A stretch of 40,728 bases of DNA from an uncultured Clostridia bacterium. GTDB taxonomy: Bacteria > Bacillota > Clostridia > Christensenellales > Borkfalkiaceae. The position numbers and the translations under genes were made by a program. Every line of letters starts with the position of its first letter. The stretch's first letter is position 1. The notes under the pieces are model-generated. The model saw only the letters and a list, made by a program, of their open reading frames with translations, was not told the DNA's origin and ran no database searches. Of the stretch, positions 38,416-40,728 are shown piece after piece. The stretch is taken from the NCBI GenBank assembly GCA_905235785.1, contig CAJOMP010000009.1:1-40728 (forward strand). The letters run 5' to 3'.

Positions 38416-39000
38416 TTATGCCGTACGTTCGTTTTTAGATATAAATTCGAAAATGAACTTTTCTATTCCGTCCGCGATTATTTCCGCCATTTTATAAATA
38501 AGGTTTAATCTTGTCATATTAAACAAATTATAATTTTGCAACGATTTGCCGGCAACGACCCCTATTATGCTGCAATCACCTATCACTCCGAGATTTTTAT
38601 CTACTCCAAGCCCGGGCTTTAATCCTTTATCTGAAACTTTGATAAGTCCTATATCGTCGGTATTACCGACAGCCGCGTCGATTGCGACCATAAACGCATC
38701 GGGGTGCAATAATTTTATATGTGTTTTAGCGCAAGTAATTTCTTTTGCGGTTATAGGCGAATTGAGCGTTCCATATACATACGCAGGTACATTACGCTTA
38801 ATAAGCATAGTGCCGACAAGCGGGCCTAAACTATCCCCCAGCACTAAATCGCTACCGATACAAACAATTATAGGCGTTTTGTTTTTCTTATTACAGGAAA
38901 GTATTGCGTTCGATACGGAATTATCCGTATTATTATAAAACGCGTTAAAAGAATAAGTTTCCGTATTTTTATTTAGAGCGTATAGGTCGGATTTTTTCAT
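38416..39000 (-). CDS. yyaC: YyaC-like sporulation protein (DUF1256)
   Basis: 194 residues with the DUF1256 / GPR-like fold: IVCIGSDLVLGDSLGPLVGT, VYGTLNSPITAKEI, FMVAIDAAVGNTDDIG and GLKPGLGVDKNLGVIGDCSI. Relatives are putative spore proteases found in spore-forming Bacillota, and in Bacillus yyaC lies near the origin and parAB. This supports a spore-forming or formerly spore-forming host. The ATG at 39000 has no strong ribosome-binding site. Monocistronic; the promoter is in the AT-rich parS region. Confidence 0.85.
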   Translation of the reverse strand: MKKSDLYALNKNTETYSFNAFYNNTDNSVSNAILSCNKKNKTPIIVCIGSDLVLGDSLGPLVGTMLIKRNVPAYVYGTLNSPITAKEITCAKTHIKLLHPDAFMVAIDAAVGNTDDIGLIKVSDKGLKPGLGVDKNLGVIGDCSIIGVVAGKSLQNYNLFNMTRLNLIYKMAEIIADGIEKFIFEFISKNERTA

Positions 39001-39280
39001 ATTTATTTATTCCAAAAAATTGTTAGTTTAATTATTGCCCGCATATATTTTTTTATACGTTAAAAAAATTTATAATAATAAATTATCTTTTAATCAAAAT
39101 TTTTATAAAAACACCCCTGTTCTGACACAGAATTAAGCAAGTTTTCTTCCGAGAAAAATTTTCCTTATTCTGTCTCACAGCGTTAAAATGCCATTTTTTA
39201 AATGTATTTTTTACGTTTATTTTTGTGTTTTAGAGTATAATGGCAAGGCTTTTGTTGCCAAACCTAGCAGACTTCAAAGT

Positions 39281-39294
39281 GTTTCACGTGAAAC
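39281..39294. promoter_or_regulatory. parS-like site 1
   Basis: GTTTCACGTGAAAC, a perfect 14-bp palindrome that matches the ParB/Spo0J parS core; the flanking bases are T and G, so the 16-mer is one base off. Confidence 0.8.
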
Positions 39295-39461
39295 GTTAGT
39301 TTTTCAAAAGTTTTAGAATAAACTTATTATTTTGGTTGTTTTTAACGAATTTTTATGTTAATTATCAATATTTCGTGATAGCGCATATGTTTTATTTGTC
39401 TATAAATCACAATCAAAAACAACTGTTTTTAAGTTTTTTCTTTGTCCGATGTAAAAATCGC

Positions 39462-39477
39462 TGTTTCACGTGAAACA
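39462..39477. promoter_or_regulatory. parS site 2
   Basis: TGTTTCACGTGAAACA, a perfect 16-bp palindrome equal to the known parS consensus (TGTTNCACGTGAAACA type). 182 bp from site 1. No parA or parB gene is in this window. Confidence 0.88.
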
Positions 39478-39691
39478 AAAAAGACGTATCAAGTCTTGTT
39501 TTCCTTAAAGAAAAAAGTTAATTAAATAAATCTATAATTTTTCTAAAAACTTAAAATTTAATTATTACTTTATCGTTGCGTTTTGTTTTAATTTTATTTT
39601 TTAAAATAATTTTTTAATTTAAGCGCATAACAAATTATTTTGCGCTATTATTAAGTATTTAACTGTCGAATTTAAAAATATTAAATATCGA

Positions 39692-39720
39692 TTGTATTTT
39701 TTCTCAATAAGGTGTATAAT
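39692..39720 (+). promoter_or_regulatory. ftsH promoter
   Basis: TTGTAT (39692-39697), 17-bp spacer, TATAAT (39715-39720). It leaves a leader of about 150 nt before the ftsH start. Confidence 0.6.
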
Positions 39721-39879
39721 AATATAGATTTATTTATTACATTGTCAAAATATGATTTTGTTAATAAACGCGCCGAAACGGTCAACTTTTTCGCCTTCCC
39801 CTATTTTTCAAGGTTTTTTAAAGTTTTATCGGCTAAAATTAAAACAATAATTTAAATATATTACAAGGAGTAGTTTACT

Positions 39880-40728
39880 TTGACAGGAAAAAGATCAAGG
39901 CTTATATGGATAATTCTCGGCGCAATAATTCTTGTTGTTGCCGCTTTATCGATTTACAATTGTTCAAACAACGGCATTAAGGTTGATATTTCGGATTTTA
40001 AGGCTGTTGTTACCAAAATGCATGAAAATAGTATATCTAATACGGAGTTGGAAGCGCTATCCGATAACGGGATAACGACTGCGGTCAAGAATATTAGACG
40101 GGATTATACGTCCGTTTCTTTCGACGGGCTTGTTTTTGACGGTTATAACGTTAATTTCAAAATTATTGTGAAAAACAACGATAAACAGGTGGCGGCGATT
40201 TCTTTTGTTTCGACATACGGCAGAACAAATATGAACGAATACGAACTTGCGCTGTCGGCAGCGGGGGTGAAATATTCTTATACCGACCCGAACGCCGGCT
40301 CTGTGTGGAGTTCGTTGTTGCCGCTGTTCGGCTCGCTCGTAATTGCGGTTGTGTTCTTTATTCTCATAATGCAGACACAGGGCGGAACGAAGGGCGCTAT
40401 GAATTTCGCAAAGACCAACGCGCGTATAAACCATAATATTAAAGTGCGGTTTTCAGACGTTGCGGGCGCGGAAGAAGAAAAGGCGGAACTTGCGGAAGTG
40501 GTTGATTTCCTTAAAAATCCCGCAAAATTCTCAACGCTCGGCGCAAGAATTCCGAAGGGCGTACTTCTCGTAGGGCCTCCCGGAACAGGTAAAACGTTGT
40601 TCGCAAAAGCCGTCGCGGGCGAAGCGGGCGTGCCGTTCTTTTCGATAAGCGGTTCTGACTTTGTGGAAATGTTCGTCGGCGTGGGCGCGTCGAGAGTTCG
40701 CGATTTATTCGACGTCGCAAAGAAAAAT
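39880..40728 (+). CDS. ftsH: ATP-dependent zinc metalloprotease FtsH (5' part)
   Basis: First 283 residues; the gene runs off the window. FtsH degrades misfolded membrane and some cytoplasmic proteins. TTG start at 39880 with AAGGAG 9 bases upstream. TM1 at about 8-27, an extracytoplasmic part of about 115 residues, TM2 about 148-167, then the AAA domain: [20 protein letters not shown], Walker A GPPGTGKT and [20 protein letters not shown]. The protease HEXXH site is beyond the window. Other in-frame starts are internal to the first helix, so TTG is preferred. Confidence 0.93.
   Translation, partial: MTGKRSRLIWIILGAIILVVAALSIYNCSNNGIKVDISDFKAVVTKMHENSISNTELEALSDNGITTAVKNIRRDYTSVSFDGLVFDGYNVNFKIIVKNNDKQVAAISFVSTYGRTNMNEYELALSAAGVKYSYTDPNAGSVWSSLLPLFGSLVIAVVFFILIMQTQGGTKGAMNFAKTNARINHNIKVRFSDVAGAEEEKAELAEVVDFLKNPAKFSTLGARIPKGVLLVGPPGTGKTLFAKAVAGEAGVPFFSISGSDFVEMFVGVGASRVRDLFDVAKKN

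Larger units (their letters stand above)
39001..39691. other. AT-rich non-coding region with parS sites
   Basis: About 690 bases with no ORF of note. Apart from the two parS sites it holds a TGGCAA / TTGCCA hairpin (39241-39260), an imperfect inverted repeat ACAGAAT (39126-39132) / ATTCTGT (39166-39172), and A/T-rich blocks (39515-39620). I see no TTATCCACA or TTATCAAC boxes, so it is less likely than 4336-4753 to be oriC. Confidence 0.6.

Noticed and set aside
39001..39691. This gap as the main oriC
   Set aside because: It is AT-rich and has parS sites but no repeated DnaA-box-like motif; the rsmG-dnaN gap fits better, though skew data could overturn this.

Overview
The window looks like the origin-proximal chromosome segment of a low-to-moderate-GC Bacillota (Clostridia-like) bacterium, probably an uncultured anaerobe. 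The evidence is the cluster rsmG / dnaN-rpmH-rnpA-yidD-yidC-jag, a second cluster mnmG-dnaA / recF, a YyaC-type (DUF1256) sporulation protein, two ParB-type parS palindromes, a class A-like RNase P RNA, rubrerythrin, and ferredoxin-linked indolepyruvate oxidoreductase. The exact lineage cannot be fixed from sequence alone. Host genes use many gcg/cgc/ggc codons; the 24.3-29.7 kb stretch is clearly more AT-rich.

Layout. 1-0.65 kb: a zinc-ribbon membrane protein divergent from a small XRE regulator, with dyads sitting in the promoter. 0.8-3.0 kb: a polar amino acid ABC importer. 3.1-4.3 kb: a SLOG-fold protein and rsmG. 4.34-4.75 kb: AT-rich DNA with repeated TATCAAC motifs, the best oriC candidate. 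4.75-9.04 kb: dnaN, rpmH, rnpA, yidD, yidC, jag (beta clamp, ribosome/RNase P, membrane insertion, RNA binding). 9.1-16.5 kb: a same-strand run iorA-iorB-paaK-ACT-acyl-CoA ligase-Na+/solute symporter, read as fermentation of aromatic 2-oxo acids to aryl-acetyl-CoA. 16.5-18.1 kb: trxA, pgsA, flavoprotein. 18.3-18.65 kb: rnpB (minus strand). 18.7-22.8 kb: two coupled micro-ORFs, a glutamate-5-kinase-like protein, rubrerythrin, a PepV-like peptidase, radC. 22.8-24.2 kb: gltX.

24.3-30.1 kb is an accessory island. It holds a single-chain restriction-modification-specificity protein preceded by a 5'-truncated XRE gene and followed by a cysteine-rich ORF with no visible start. Palindromes built from ATGATATCAT flank this unit on both sides and recur four more times among gene debris: a frameshifted ribbon-helix-helix gene, a tandem duplication with TTTTACA repeats, and an InlB-repeat fragment. 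An intact XRE gene closes the island.

30.2-34.7 kb: mnmG, dnaA and divergent recF, whose promoters share a -10 region. 34.8-38.3 kb: a large unknown lipoprotein, an XRE/zinc/membrane regulator and another XRE gene. 38.4-39.0 kb: yyaC. 39.0-39.88 kb: AT-rich non-coding DNA with two parS sites. 39.88 kb to the end: the 5' part of ftsH.

Points most worth following: dnaA and dnaN are about 27 kb apart; the DnaA recognition helix reads GGRDYSTV where GGRDHTTV is usual, alongside non-canonical TTATCAAC boxes; the palindrome-bounded RM island; and a perfect 30-bp inverted pair, each copy lying just after a 3' hairpin.
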